Shown: piece after piece, positions 1 through 9,655 of the stretch
Numbering within the stretch: position 1 is the first letter of the stretch
Layout of the letters: each line of letters starts with the position of its first letter
DNA from: Oceanospirillum sp048268485
GTDB lineage: Bacteria; Pseudomonadota; Gammaproteobacteria; Pseudomonadales; Halomonadaceae
NCBI GenBank assembly: GCA_048268485.1
Contig: JBLWVL010000018.1
Coordinates: 1 to 64,000, forward strand
Reading direction: 5' to 3'
DNA length: 64,000 nucleotides
The notes under the pieces: generated by a model
Told to the model about the DNA's origin: nothing
The model's database searches: none
Seen by the model: the letters and a program-made list of their open reading frames with translations, nothing else
Position numbers and translations under genes: made by a program

Positions 1-94
1 TCTCGGTGTTCCGGTAAGGTTTACCCGCCATAAAGTCTGTAATCCTGTTCGATGACTTCAGGCGGGTAGTATAACCGGAATACTTTCACAGCCT

Positions 95-150
95 CTCCGC
101 GTGGGAATGCAGATAGTTACTAGAGCTACCACGCGGAGCGTGGGAGCTAG
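95..150. repeat. REP-like palindromic repeat pair (BIME-like)
   Basis: Two copies of a short GC-rich palindromic motif. The clear unit at 125-147 pairs CCACGC with GCGTGG around a 3-base loop (GGA). A second, partly degenerate unit reading CCGCGTGGGAA lies at 97-107. The same motif recurs at 829-901 on the other side of the LysE-type gene. Such extragenic palindromes are common in gammaproteobacteria and can act in RNA stability, gyrase or IHF binding, or be moved by RAYT transposases. No transposase is visible here. Positions 1-94 hold no convincing gene. Confidence 0.6.
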
Positions 151-193
151 TTGGAATGTGGTGGTATAAGGCGGGGCTAAAATGAAGCGTCCC

Positions 194-802
194 TCACACC
201 AACTGATACGCGCTGGTGCTCAGCAGCGCGCCGCCGATTAACGTAATCAGCACACCACTGACCATCCGGGTTTTATTCAGAGCGCCCATGCTTAGCTTCT
301 GTGCTAAGAGGTGTGCGCCCAGCGCGTAACTCATCATAATACTGACATCCAACACCAACCAGCCGAAGGCGAGATACAGCGACGCCTGCCAGTAGGGTAG
401 GTCGGTGATGATAAACTGCGGTAGCAGGGTGGCAAAAAAGATCAGGTCTTTCGGATTACTGATGCCGGTATAGAATGCCGTTTTAAAGAGCTCTTTATTA
501 CTCTCTTTGTGATCGCCCTCTTCACTCAAGACTATCGGCTTGAAGTTTTTAAAGCCGATCCAGACCAGCAGGCAGGCGCCGAGAATCGACAGCACGTTGA
601 TCCAGATGCCCTGAATCAGAAGCGCGACACCACCCAGCGATAATATGATCAGAATGAGTGCAGCACTGACACCGCCTATGGCGTTATAAAAGCTGCGCTT
701 TACGCCATAACTTGCTGAGTGCTGCATGATCAGCAAAATCGATGGGCCAGGGGTGGCGATAATCAGAAAAATAGTGGCCAGATAAAGCAGAAACAGGCTC
801 AT
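194..802 (-). CDS. LysE/RhtB family amino-acid exporter
   Basis: A 202-residue integral membrane protein of the LysE/RhtB family, which exports amino acids such as lysine, threonine or homoserine across the inner membrane. The N-terminus carries the family signature ATPGPSILLIMQ within the first membrane helix (residues about 5-30), followed by a further five hydrophobic segments, a charged cytoplasmic loop (EEGDHKESNKE) near residue 95 and the typical short C-terminus. The length matches the family (about 205 residues). The start at 802 gives the expected N-terminal helix. It stands alone between two REP-like repeats and is downstream of parE on the same strand. The substrate cannot be read from the sequence. 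Confidence 0.9.
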   Translation of the reverse strand: MSLFLLYLATIFLIIATPGPSILLIMQHSASYGVKRSFYNAIGGVSAALILIILSLGGVALLIQGIWINVLSILGACLLVWIGFKNFKPIVLSEEGDHKESNKELFKTAFYTGISNPKDLIFFATLLPQFIITDLPYWQASLYLAFGWLVLDVSIMMSYALGAHLLAQKLSMGALNKTRMVSGVLITLIGGALLSTSAYQLV

Positions 803-828
803 AACGCTCCGTAATTGATAATAAAAAA

Positions 829-901
829 GGCTACCACGCAGAGCGTGGGAGCCAGTGTTGTTGGAGATGAAGCGGGCTTGTTCCCACGCTCTGCGTGGGA
901 A
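829..901. repeat. Inverted pair of REP-like palindromes (BIME)
   Basis: Unit A at 829-853 and unit B at 881-901 are inverted copies of each other. Unit B reads TTCCCACGCTCTGCGTGGGAA, shown here only as arms TTCCCACGC and GCGTGGGAA around TCT. The pair fills the gap between the LysE-type gene and the parE stop at 909, so it may form a structure at the 3' end of the parE transcript. It matches the motif at 125-147. Confidence 0.7.
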
Positions 902-908
902 GGGTAGG

Positions 909-2810
909 TTAAACCTCCGCCAGGTTACCGTACTGCTGCAGCCAGTCTTTACGGTCGCCGGAGCGTTTTTTAGCCAGCAGCATATCCATCATTTCAAGCG
1001 TGCCGTCATGCTCTTCACGGGTCAGCTGAACAAGGCGGCGGGTGTTCGGGTCCATGGTGGTTTCCCGTAACTGCAACGGATTCATCTCACCCAGGCCTTT
1101 AAAGCGCTGTACGTTCACCTTGCCGCGTTTGTTTTCCGCTTCCAGCCGATCCAGAATGCCCTGTTTCTCATCATCATCCAGTGCGTAGTGCACCTCTTTA
1201 CCAATATCGATACGGTACAGTGGTGGCATGGCAACAAAGACATGACCATTATCCACCATAGCCGGGAAGTGACGGATAAAGAGTGCACAGAGTAGCGTTG
1301 CGATATGCAGACCATCGGAGTCCGCATCGGCAAGAATACAGATCTTGCCATATCGCAGGCCGGACAGATCCGGGTTGGCAGGGTCGATACCCAGCGCCAC
1401 GGCAATATCGTGCACTTCCTGCGAGGCCAGGATCTGATCAGAGCTGACCTCCCAGGTGTTCAGAATTTTACCCCGCAGCGGCAGAATCGCCTGAAACTCA
1501 CGATCCCGGGCTTGTTTGGCGGAACCGCCTGCAGAATCACCCTCCACCAGAAACAGTTCGGAACGTGCCGTGTCCTGACCGGAGCAGTCCGCCAGCTTGC
1601 CGGGCAGTGCTGGCCCTTGGGTGACTTTTTTCCGGGCCACTTTTTTGCTGGCGCGCAGACGCTTCTGGGCGATGCTGATAGCCATTTCTGCAAGGGCTTC
1701 TGCTTCGGCGGTATGCTGGTTCAACCAGAGGCTGAAGGCATCTTTGACCACGCCGGAAACAAAGCTGGCGGTCTGTCGGGAGGAGAGACGCTCTTTGGTC
1801 TGACCCGCAAACTGAGGATCCTGCATTTTGACAGAAAGGACATAGCTACAGCGCTCCCAGAGGTCTTCCGGGGTCAGTTTAACACCCCGGGGCATCAGGT
1901 TACGGAACTCGCAGAACTCCCGCAGGGCTTCCAGTAAGCCGGAGCGTAGACCATTAACATGGGTGCCGCCCTGGGCCGTGGGAATCAGGTTGACATAGCT
2001 TTCTGTGAGTAACTCGCCACCTTCCGGCAGCCAGTGTAATGCCCAGTCCACGGCTTCTATCGATGCACTGAAGCTGCCTGTGAAAGGTGATGCAGGCAGG
2101 GTTTCCCAGTCAACAGAGGCTTGCTTGAGGTAGTCTGTCAGGCCATCGGCAAACTGCCATTCTGTTGTTTCGCCAGTGTTCTCATCCCAGAAGGTGATAT
2201 GCAGACCGGGGCAAAGAACCGCTTTTGCCCTTAGATTGTGCTTGAGTTTGGTGACGGAGAACTTAGGGCTGTCGAAATAGCTCACTTCAGGCCAGAAGTG
2301 AACTTTGGTGCCTGTGTTACGTTTACCTACGGTACCGATTACCTCCAGATCTTCAATCTTGTCACCATGGGCAAAAGCAACCTTCAATTGCTCACCGCCA
2401 CGTTTTACATAGACTTCCAACCTTGTGGACAGTGCGTTAACGACGGAGACACCGACGCCGTGCAGACCACCGGAGAACTGATAGTTGTTATTAGAGAATT
2501 TACCACCGGCATGCAGGCGGGTCAGGATCAGCTCGACCCCGGATACACCGTGTTCCGGGTGGATGTCGGTGGGCATGCCCCGGCCGTCATCTTCCACTGA
2601 CAGGGAGCCATCCTTGAATAAGCAGACCTGAATATTCTGAGCAAAGCCGCCGAGTGCTTCATCGACACTGTTATCAATTACTTCCTGGGCCAGGTGGTTA
2701 GGGCGGGTGGTGTCGGTGTACATACCCGGACGTTTTTTCACCGGGTCCAGTCCGCTTAATACCTCAATGGCCTGGGCGTTATAACTTTGTGTCGGTTTAT
2801 CTGCACTCAT
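909..2810 (-). CDS. parE: DNA topoisomerase IV subunit B
   Basis: A 633-residue type IIA topoisomerase ATPase subunit that pairs with ParC to decatenate replicated chromosomes and relax supercoils. The GHKL ATPase domain shows VIDNSVDEA, DDGRGMP and GGLHGVGVSVVNAL in the first 120 residues. The Toprim domain has FLVEGDSAGGSA and the DADSDG acidic pair, and the C-terminus has QRFKGLGEM and the expected short end. Length agrees with gammaproteobacterial ParE (about 630) rather than the longer GyrB, which has an insert in the Toprim region. yqiA lies directly upstream (58-bp gap), as in Escherichia coli. The partner parC lies 46 kb away at 49035. Confidence 0.97.
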   Translation of the reverse strand: MSADKPTQSYNAQAIEVLSGLDPVKKRPGMYTDTTRPNHLAQEVIDNSVDEALGGFAQNIQVCLFKDGSLSVEDDGRGMPTDIHPEHGVSGVELILTRLHAGGKFSNNNYQFSGGLHGVGVSVVNALSTRLEVYVKRGGEQLKVAFAHGDKIEDLEVIGTVGKRNTGTKVHFWPEVSYFDSPKFSVTKLKHNLRAKAVLCPGLHITFWDENTGETTEWQFADGLTDYLKQASVDWETLPASPFTGSFSASIEAVDWALHWLPEGGELLTESYVNLIPTAQGGTHVNGLRSGLLEALREFCEFRNLMPRGVKLTPEDLWERCSYVLSVKMQDPQFAGQTKERLSSRQTASFVSGVVKDAFSLWLNQHTAEAEALAEMAISIAQKRLRASKKVARKKVTQGPALPGKLADCSGQDTARSELFLVEGDSAGGSAKQARDREFQAILPLRGKILNTWEVSSDQILASQEVHDIAVALGIDPANPDLSGLRYGKICILADADSDGLHIATLLCALFIRHFPAMVDNGHVFVAMPPLYRIDIGKEVHYALDDDEKQGILDRLEAENKRGKVNVQRFKGLGEMNPLQLRETTMDPNTRRLVQLTREEHDGTLEMMDMLLAKKRSGDRKDWLQQYGNLAEV

Positions 2811-2868
2811 GGATGTTCCTGAATCTCTTTTATCTTCTGTGATACCGGCTGTACTGGAGATTGCGGGT

Positions 2869-3546
2869 TTAAACCTGTTCCCGTAATTTCAGTACAACAT
2901 CATCTTCCGGCATGGTCAGCTGATCGGGATAGCTGATACCTGCAAAGTCCAGCAGGTCTGTGAAGTGTTGTTCGAAGTTCTGAAAACCGTGGTCGCCACC
3001 TGGAATGACAGTGACGTCGGCCTGACGGTAATAATTTTCGGCCCGACGGTAGTCCAGAATTTCATCATCCGCTTGCAGCAGCACCTTAATATTCTGAGTG
3101 CAGGCTGGCTCAGCAAGATGCAAGTGTCGCAGTTGTTGCATATGATCTTGCGTCAGTTCGTATTGCTCGCCAGTATAAAGATTGGTATTCAGCCCCAGAT
3201 AAGCAGGCAGCAACTCCTGTGGGAAAACAGCCGGGTTTATCAGAAAAGCTTTAAGGCCGGGATAGCGCGCCATCAGGTAAGTACTGTAAAAGCCGCCTAA
3301 TGAGCTGCCCACCAGTAGAATTCGGGTAATTTTCCCTTTCGCCTGGTCGCTGGATTTAATCTCTTCCAGTAGATCCTCCAGGGCCTCCATAGCTTTTTCC
3401 GGCCAATGGCTAAGCATCGGAGCGTGGTAGATTGGCTCCAATTGGTTCTGCTCGATAAAGGCTTTCAGCTGCAGCGCTTTAAAAGAGCCCGGGGAGCTAT
3501 TAAAACCGTGCACATAGATAATGTGATGTTGAATTGGGTTATCCAC
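2869..3546 (-). CDS. yqiA: YqiA/YcfP-type alpha/beta-hydrolase esterase
   Basis: A 225-residue small cytosolic esterase of the UPF0227 (YqiA/YcfP) family. The oxyanion region is YVHGFNSSPGSFKA near the N-terminus. The nucleophile elbow is GSSLGGFYS (GxSxG) near residue 82. A late Asp (LLQADDEILDY) and His (GGDHGFQNF) complete the catalytic triad. E. coli YqiA hydrolyses acyl-CoA and short p-nitrophenyl esters, but the physiological substrate is not known. The protein is about 30 residues longer than E. coli YqiA, with a C-terminal extension rich in charged residues. It probably shares a transcript with parE downstream. Confidence 0.88.
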   Translation of the reverse strand: MDNPIQHHIIYVHGFNSSPGSFKALQLKAFIEQNQLEPIYHAPMLSHWPEKAMEALEDLLEEIKSSDQAKGKITRILLVGSSLGGFYSTYLMARYPGLKAFLINPAVFPQELLPAYLGLNTNLYTGEQYELTQDHMQQLRHLHLAEPACTQNIKVLLQADDEILDYRRAENYYRQADVTVIPGGDHGFQNFEQHFTDLLDFAGISYPDQLTMPEDDVVLKLREQV

Positions 3547-3671
3547 AATGACCTCTCATTCTGCGGCATCGAACGAATCGGTGAAGGGCAAATAGTTTAG
3601 GTAAATACTGGTTAGGTGTACAGATGCTTATTGTATCCAGTGTTGCTTTCGGTCAGATAAACATCCGGCAT

Positions 3672-3695
3672 AAAAAAGCCCGGCGAACCGGGCTT
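3672..3695 (-). terminator. Rho-independent terminator of valS
   Basis: A perfect 6-bp GC stem (GCCCGG at 3678-3683 with CCGGGC at 3688-3693) with loop CGAA. On the minus strand it is followed by a run of six T (3672-3677). It lies 36 bp past the valS stop codon. Confidence 0.88.
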
Positions 3696-3730
3696 GCATT
3701 TCTGATCAGGTAATACCTGTGCCGGGGCGT

Positions 3731-6628
3731 TTAGAGTGCCTCGATCTTTTTGTATTGTTCCTGAAGTTTAGCTTGCGATGATTGTGCGGATGCCAGTTTT
3801 TCGCGCTCTTTAGCCACAACTTCTTCCGGCGCGCTGGCTACGAACTTCTCGTTGCCCAGCTTGCCTTCCAGGCGACCGACTTCTTTTTGCAGCTTTTCCA
3901 TCTCTTTCTTCAGGCGACCCAGTTCGGCATCTTTGTCGATCAGGCCGGCCATAGGTACCAGTACTTCCATTTTGCCCACCAGCTTGGTGGCCGACATCGG
4001 TGCTTCTTCGTCATCTTCCAACCAGGTGATTTTTTCCAGCTTGGCCAGCTTGGACAGCGACACGTAGTTGTCCTCCAGACGGCGGAAGTCTTCATCACTA
4101 CCGTGCTGAATCAGTACCGGTAGCTCTTTACCTGGTGCAATATTCATTTCGCCACGGATATTACGGATGCTGACGATAACAGATTTCAGCCATTCGATAT
4201 CGCTTTCCGCTGCCTCATCAATCAGCTCAGCCACAGGGGCAGGGTACGGCTGCAGCATAATGGTGTCGCCTTCTTTGCCGGCCAGCCCTTTGATCTGCTG
4301 CCAGATCTCTTCTGTGATAAACGGCATGATCGGGTGCGACAGGCGCATGATCGCTTCCAGAACGCGTACCAGAGTACCACGGGTACCCCGTTTCAGCGCC
4401 GCAAGCTGGGCTTTCTCTTCGTCGGTTTCACCTTCGGATTCATCCCACAGTACCGGCTTGGACAGCTCCAGATACCAGTCGCAGTATTGGTTCCAGATAA
4501 AGTCATACAGGGTCTGGGAGGCCAGGTCGAAACGGTATTCGTCCATTTGACGCATGACGGTTTCTTCGGTGCGCTGCAGGCTGCTGATGATCCAGCGGTC
4601 TGCCAGAGACAGAATCACGTCTTCACCCTTCTGACCGCAATCCTGACCTTCGGTGTTGGTCAGCACGTAACGGGCTGCGTTCCAGATCTTGTTACAGAAG
4701 TTACGGTAACCTTCCAGACGCTTCATATCCCAGTTCACATCCCGGCCGGTAGAGGCCAGTGCTGCCAGGGTGAAACGCAGGGCGTCAGTACCGTGTGCAA
4801 CGATACCCTCCGGGAACTCCTTCTTGGTGCGCTTACCGATCTTCTCAGCCAGCTGGGGCTGCATCATGTTACCGGTGCGTTTTTCCAGCAAGGTGTCCAG
4901 ATCGATACCGTCGATCATATCCAGTGGGTCCAGTACGTTGCCCTTGGATTTGGACATTTTGTCGCCGTTCTCATCACGGATCAGACCGGTGACATAGACA
5001 TTTTTGAAGGGAACCTGGGGCTTACCGTTTTCATCTTTAATAAAATGCATGGTCATCATGATCATGCGGGCCACCCAGAAGAAGATGATGTCAAAACCGG
5101 TTACCAGGGTATCGGTGGGGTGGAAGGTTTTCATCTTCTCAAGATCGTTTGGCCAGCCCATGGTGCCGAAGGTCCACAGGGCGGAGCTGAACCAGGTATC
5201 CAGTACGTCATCGTCCTGACGCAGCTCGGTTTCCAGATCCAGGTTGTATTTCTCCCGGGCGGCTTCGGCAGAGGCGGCAACGTATACATTACCGTCGTTA
5301 TCGTAGAAGGCCGGAATACGGTGACCCCACCACAGCTGGCGGGATATACACCAGTCCTGAATATCACGCATCCAGGAGAAGTACATGTTTTCGTACTGCT
5401 TAGGTACAAATTTGATATCGCCGTTTTCTACCGCTTCGATGGCAGGCTTGGCCAGGGTTTTGGCATCGCAGAACCACTGATCCGTCAGCATCGGCTCAAT
5501 CACGACACCACCACGGTCGCCGTAAGGTACCGTCATGTTGTTCTCTTCGATCTTAACCAGCAGGCCTTTCTCTTCCATCTCAGCAACGATCGCTTTACGG
5601 GCCGCGAAACGTTCCATGCCACGGTATTGCTCAGGGATGGTGGTGTCGATTTCAGTGTTGACCGAGCCATCGGTGTTAAACGCCTGTGCCTCATCACGGA
5701 TATCCGCGTTCAGGGTTAGCACGTTGATCATTGGCAGGCCGCAGCGTTTGCCTACTTCATTATCGTTGAAGTCGTGTGCCGGAGTGATTTTTACACAGCC
5801 GGTACCCTTCTCCATATCCGCATGCTCATCTCCGACGATAGGGATGCGGCGGCCGACCAAAGGCAGCTCGACAAACTGACCGATCAGATCTTTATAGCGG
5901 TCATCCTCCGGGTTTACCGCCACACCGGTATCACCTAAAAGCGTTTCCGGACGGGTGGTACCGACAACGATGTGGTCTTCACCGGCGGCAGTTTTAACGC
6001 CATCGGCCAGCGGGTAACGCAGATACCACATCTTGCCTTTAACTTCTTTGTTCTCAACTTCCAGATCAGAGATGGCGGTGTGCAGTTTCGGGTCCCAGTT
6101 CACCAGGCGTTTACCGCGGTAGATCAGGCCTTCGTCGTGCAGACGGATAAAGACTTCCTGCACGGCGTGATAGAAGCCGGAATCCATGGTAAAGCGTTCG
6201 TTTTCCCAGTCCACGGAGTTACCCAGGCGGCGCATCTGTTTGGTGATGGTGCCGCCGGACTCTTCTTTCCATTCCCAGATTTTTTCTACGAAGGACTCGC
6301 GGCCCAGATCGTAGCGGCTTTCACCGGTTTCTGCAGCCAGTTTACGCTCAACAACCATCTGAGTAGCGATACCTGCGTGATCGGTGCCCACAACCCACAG
6401 CGCATTACGGCCCTGCATACGGCGGTAGCGGGTCAGCGCGTCCATAATAGTGTGCTGGAAGGCGTGGCCCATGTGCAGACTACCCGTGACGTTTGGCGGC
6501 GGAATCACGATAGAATAAGCATCACCTTCGCCGGATGGGCGGAAGTACTTGTTCTCTTCCCAGTTCTGATACCAGGTGCGTTCAATCTGTTCGGGTTGGT
6601 AAGTCTTTTCCATGGAGGTCTGGTTCAC
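3731..6628 (-). CDS. valS: Valyl-tRNA synthetase
   Basis: A 965-residue class I aminoacyl-tRNA synthetase that charges tRNA-Val. The HIGH-type motif appears in PPPNVTGSLHMGHAFQ near residue 44, the long CP1 editing domain follows (TTRPETLLGDTGVAVNPED), and the KMSKS loop is DKMSKSKGN in the C-terminal half of the catalytic core. The anticodon-binding domain is followed by the valine-specific C-terminal coiled coil (residues about 895-965, repeated Lys/Glu/Leu heptads). Length is normal for ValS (E. coli 951). The start at 6628 gives MNQTSMEKTYQP; an internal Met at residue 6 is an alternative. holC lies upstream on the same strand, as in E. coli. Confidence 0.97.
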   Translation of the reverse strand: MNQTSMEKTYQPEQIERTWYQNWEENKYFRPSGEGDAYSIVIPPPNVTGSLHMGHAFQHTIMDALTRYRRMQGRNALWVVGTDHAGIATQMVVERKLAAETGESRYDLGRESFVEKIWEWKEESGGTITKQMRRLGNSVDWENERFTMDSGFYHAVQEVFIRLHDEGLIYRGKRLVNWDPKLHTAISDLEVENKEVKGKMWYLRYPLADGVKTAAGEDHIVVGTTRPETLLGDTGVAVNPEDDRYKDLIGQFVELPLVGRRIPIVGDEHADMEKGTGCVKITPAHDFNDNEVGKRCGLPMINVLTLNADIRDEAQAFNTDGSVNTEIDTTIPEQYRGMERFAARKAIVAEMEEKGLLVKIEENNMTVPYGDRGGVVIEPMLTDQWFCDAKTLAKPAIEAVENGDIKFVPKQYENMYFSWMRDIQDWCISRQLWWGHRIPAFYDNDGNVYVAASAEAAREKYNLDLETELRQDDDVLDTWFSSALWTFGTMGWPNDLEKMKTFHPTDTLVTGFDIIFFWVARMIMMTMHFIKDENGKPQVPFKNVYVTGLIRDENGDKMSKSKGNVLDPLDMIDGIDLDTLLEKRTGNMMQPQLAEKIGKRTKKEFPEGIVAHGTDALRFTLAALASTGRDVNWDMKRLEGYRNFCNKIWNAARYVLTNTEGQDCGQKGEDVILSLADRWIISSLQRTEETVMRQMDEYRFDLASQTLYDFIWNQYCDWYLELSKPVLWDESEGETDEEKAQLAALKRGTRGTLVRVLEAIMRLSHPIMPFITEEIWQQIKGLAGKEGDTIMLQPYPAPVAELIDEAAESDIEWLKSVIVSIRNIRGEMNIAPGKELPVLIQHGSDEDFRRLEDNYVSLSKLAKLEKITWLEDDEEAPMSATKLVGKMEVLVPMAGLIDKDAELGRLKKEMEKLQKEVGRLEGKLGNEKFVASAPEEVVAKEREKLASAQSSQAKLQEQYKKIEAL

Positions 6629-6865
6629 CGCTAATCAGGTTGGCTGCCCGCTGAAAGACCAGAAGGACACAGGCAGGCAGCGAACGGAAATTGTTAGATC
6701 GTACTGGAGACTTTTCGGACTCGATACGGTTCAGTACTTGATAATCGGTCGATTATACATGGCGTTGGCGGCTGTGATAACCGCCCTATGGCTGCTCGGT
6801 ACGAGAAATTGAATCCCGCATAGCGCGTTTTGGGCTGGAAGTTTTAAAGTCTGCTGGCTATCGCT

Positions 6866-7297
6866 TTAACGGCGCATATCGTGACGGTTAATCAGGTAGC
6901 CGCGTTCTTTATAAAAACGCCAGTCGTCACGTTTGGCCTTTAGCAGAGATTCCTGCTGAAAAACGACTTCGGCGACTCGCTCGAAGCGGCTGAAATGGTC
7001 CGGTATATGGGGGCAAAGGTTGATCATTACATCGTGATGGTGAGCGCAATCATCGCTGTGTCCGATCGCTACCGGTACCTCCTGAATCCTGTCGTCGCCG
7101 ATCATCAGGTGAGGAATAAAGCTGTTCGGGCGAAACTCCCATAGCAGGCGATCGATCTCTTTGGCCTGAGCTTCATCCACTGCCTGAATATAGATCTGGT
7201 GCCCTTTACGTAGCACCTTCTCGGTCAGACGGCAGACAAAGTTAAGCTGAGTTTCAGGCTCTGTGGCAGGCAGGATGTAGAAATCGACTTGGGTCAT
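6866..7297 (-). CDS. holC: DNA polymerase III subunit chi
   Basis: A 143-residue HolC protein, the accessory clamp-loader subunit that links the polymerase III holoenzyme to single-strand binding protein. Recognisable features are the start MTQVDFYIL, the core VCRLTEKVLRKGHQIYIQ, the WEFRPNSFIPH segment and the NLCPHIPDHFSRFERVAEVV block. Length matches the family (about 147). It lies upstream of valS with a 237-bp gap that shows no gene. In E. coli the order is pepA-holC-valS; here a diguanylate cyclase gene on the opposite strand separates holC from pepA. Confidence 0.93.
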   Translation of the reverse strand: MTQVDFYILPATEPETQLNFVCRLTEKVLRKGHQIYIQAVDEAQAKEIDRLLWEFRPNSFIPHLMIGDDRIQEVPVAIGHSDDCAHHHDVMINLCPHIPDHFSRFERVAEVVFQQESLLKAKRDDWRFYKERGYLINRHDMRR

Positions 7298-7571
7298 AGT
7301 GGTAAGGTGCCTGTAATAAATCGCTGGGCCAATTGCTTTCAGCTGTTTTTTGTAATGGATTGTTGGTTTTTTTAATAAATGAAAATATCACCGGGAGATC
7401 ATCGGAGTATTGTAACATCTGAAAAAACAATACGATAACACCAGAAACAGATGTGATAATATCCGAAAAAAGGCGTGATAAGACCGCTTAGATTTAATCA
7501 TTGACCCTATCAGGCAGGCTTTCGTATTTGCCCGTCCAGCAGATCTCAGGTGGTTTTAAGGTAGGGACAGC

Positions 7572-9563
7572 ATGTCGGCTTTGACCGAGAGAGCGCAATT
7601 AGTGTTTGAATCTGTCCAGTTTTTAAAAACAGAGTGGAAACGTTTATTTTTACTCACCTGTGGTGCCTATGTTCTTATTACGTTAGCTCTGCTGATGGGA
7701 AAGAGTACATATGACCAAGGCCTTAAGGACCGGGTTGTCGAGCGCCATCAGTACCTGTTAAACCTTACCGAAAACCGCATCCATCAATTTGTCCTGCGTG
7801 TTGCTCTGGATGCCCAGCAACTGAGTGTCCTGCCAAGTATACGGCGCTTCATATTGAACCCCTCTGAAACAACCCGTTCAGAAGTCGAAAATGTTTTCCG
7901 CCGGGCTGCGGATGTTGATAGTCGCTATGATCAGATTCGAATTATCGGTTTGTCCGGCCAGGAGCTTATTCGGGTCAATGATTACATCGATGGGGCTCGT
8001 CCCGTTGCTGTTGAGCAGCTGCAAAATAAGTATTACCGCTACTATGTTCAGGAAGGTTTGAAACTTGCGCCGGGTCAGATTTACCTGTCACCGTTAGATC
8101 TTAATGTTGAACACGGAGAAGTTGAGCAGCCTTATAAGCCTGTGATTCGGGCGGTAACACTTCTGAGAGATGACCAGGGTATGCCTTTGGCTCTGGTGGT
8201 GCTCAATTATAAAGCCGGTTACTTTCTGAATCGCTTTCGGGCTCATTTTGAGGCCAGTGACCGTGGGATGCTGGTCAATAGTGAAGGTTATTGGTTATCA
8301 AACCATTTTAGAGAAAGCGAATGGGGTTGGCAGTTGCAGCGACCTGATAAAGTCATCTCAGCGTGGAATGCTGAGCTTTGGCAGTTGATGCAGCAGAAGC
8401 CCGAAGGTGTTTTCGATGCGAATGATGAGCTGATCAGTTACCGTCAGGTTCATCCTGCAGAGTTTGACGAGTTCTCGGATGGGCGTTTTAACGCCGACCT
8501 GGGGCTAAAGCAGGATGTAAAAGTCCAGTCATGGTTTTCTATGGTTCGAACATCAGAAGATGAGTGGTTGGCCCATGCTTTTTACCAACACCCTGGTGTT
8601 AAGCTTTTTGTCCTTTTTATCTATTTTTCTGTATTCACGTTGATTTGGTTTTTCCTGAAACACCGGATTGCCAAGCAAATTAATGAGCAGCAAAAAAATA
8701 GCTATACCGCAGAGCTGGAGGACCTTTATTACAACGCGCCAGTGGGTTATCTGACCTTTGATGCGACCAGTCTGATCACCAATGCGAATAACAAAACTCT
8801 GGAGTATCTGGGTTACCGCCGGGATGAGCTGGTTAATAAAAAGCGTTTGAAAGATATGCTGTCGACAGAGTCCAAGGCTCAGATCAACCTGGCAATGTCG
8901 ACACACTATGTGGGGGATTTACGCCTGGATCTTCAATGTAAGGATGGCCGTTGGCTGCCTGTTGCCAGTGCGATTTCATCTAAGTTTCATGGCTCGGCAT
9001 TAACCATCAGCCGTTGTAGTGTACAGGATATCAGCCTGCAGCTGGAGTTGGAGCAGCGCTTAAAAGCGCTTGCTAATACCGATGCTTTGACTGGCGCTTA
9101 CAACCGCCGATACGTTGAAAAGCTGTTTCTTCATGCTCTGGAGGAATGGTCCTCTGAAAACGATAATCTGGCCATATTAATGCTGGATATTGATCACTTT
9201 AAAAGTATTAATGATACCTATGGTCACAGCACCGGAGATGATGTTCTTGTTGCATTCACGCAGCTGTGCCAAAGATGCTTAGGAGATCAGGGTTACTTCT
9301 CACGTTTTGGCGGTGAAGAGTTTTTGGCAGTTTTACCTGGGATGGACCTGTCATCTGCCGTCGCCAGTGCTGAACATATAAGGGCTGAAACAGAGGCTTT
9401 GCGCATCGATAAAGGCACGGGGAATGATATCGCTTTTACCGTATCGATTGGCGTCGCAGTTTATAATAAGACTGAGAAAGAGACGTTGGATCAGTTGGTT
9501 TACCGGGCGGATGAAGCGCTTTACCGTGCTAAAAATACGGGGCGCAATCAGGTTTGCGTTTAA
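7572..9563 (+). CDS. Membrane-bound PAS-GGDEF diguanylate cyclase
   Basis: A 663-residue inner-membrane signalling protein likely to make cyclic di-GMP. Transmembrane segments lie at about residues 25-43 and 342-362. They enclose a periplasmic dCache-like sensor of about 300 residues (VDSRYDQIRIIGLSGQELIRVN is typical). A PAS domain follows (about 388-480, YNAPVGYLTFD) and then a GGDEF domain (about 500-660). The catalytic motif is FGGEEF near residue 580, with LDIDHFKSINDTYGH supplying the metal ligands, so it should be active. The usual inhibitory RxxD site upstream of the motif is absent, which suggests no product inhibition at that site. It sits convergent with pepA and divergent from holC, probably inserted into the ancestral pepA-holC-valS cluster. 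Confidence 0.92.
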   Translation: MSALTERAQLVFESVQFLKTEWKRLFLLTCGAYVLITLALLMGKSTYDQGLKDRVVERHQYLLNLTENRIHQFVLRVALDAQQLSVLPSIRRFILNPSETTRSEVENVFRRAADVDSRYDQIRIIGLSGQELIRVNDYIDGARPVAVEQLQNKYYRYYVQEGLKLAPGQIYLSPLDLNVEHGEVEQPYKPVIRAVTLLRDDQGMPLALVVLNYKAGYFLNRFRAHFEASDRGMLVNSEGYWLSNHFRESEWGWQLQRPDKVISAWNAELWQLMQQKPEGVFDANDELISYRQVHPAEFDEFSDGRFNADLGLKQDVKVQSWFSMVRTSEDEWLAHAFYQHPGVKLFVLFIYFSVFTLIWFFLKHRIAKQINEQQKNSYTAELEDLYYNAPVGYLTFDATSLITNANNKTLEYLGYRRDELVNKKRLKDMLSTESKAQINLAMSTHYVGDLRLDLQCKDGRWLPVASAISSKFHGSALTISRCSVQDISLQLELEQRLKALANTDALTGAYNRRYVEKLFLHALEEWSSENDNLAILMLDIDHFKSINDTYGHSTGDDVLVAFTQLCQRCLGDQGYFSRFGGEEFLAVLPGMDLSSAVASAEHIRAETEALRIDKGTGNDIAFTVSIGVAVYNKTEKETLDQLVYRADEALYRAKNTGRNQVCV

Positions 9564-9655
9564 TCAGCTTCGCAGCTGAAACATTCAAACCAGGCTCTCT
9601 GTAACCCACTAGGCTACGCAAAAGTATTTTAAATACAGAAACAGTTAAGCCATAA

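Noticed and set aside
21..89. Short minus-strand frame (22 codons, GTG start) at the left edge
   Set aside because: Too short and the ribosome site is too close to the start codon. It overlaps the REP-like repeat. It could be a remnant, but nothing supports it.
1305..1937. 210-residue plus-strand frame inside parE
   Set aside because: Antisense of parE, which has complete family motifs on the minus strand.
3539..3547. Isolated DnaA-box match at the yqiA start
   Set aside because: A single site inside coding sequence (codons for MDN), probably chance.
4334..5719. 461-residue plus-strand frame inside valS
   Set aside because: It is the antisense of valS coding sequence, kept open by codon bias. 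It has no ribosome site or recognisable domain.
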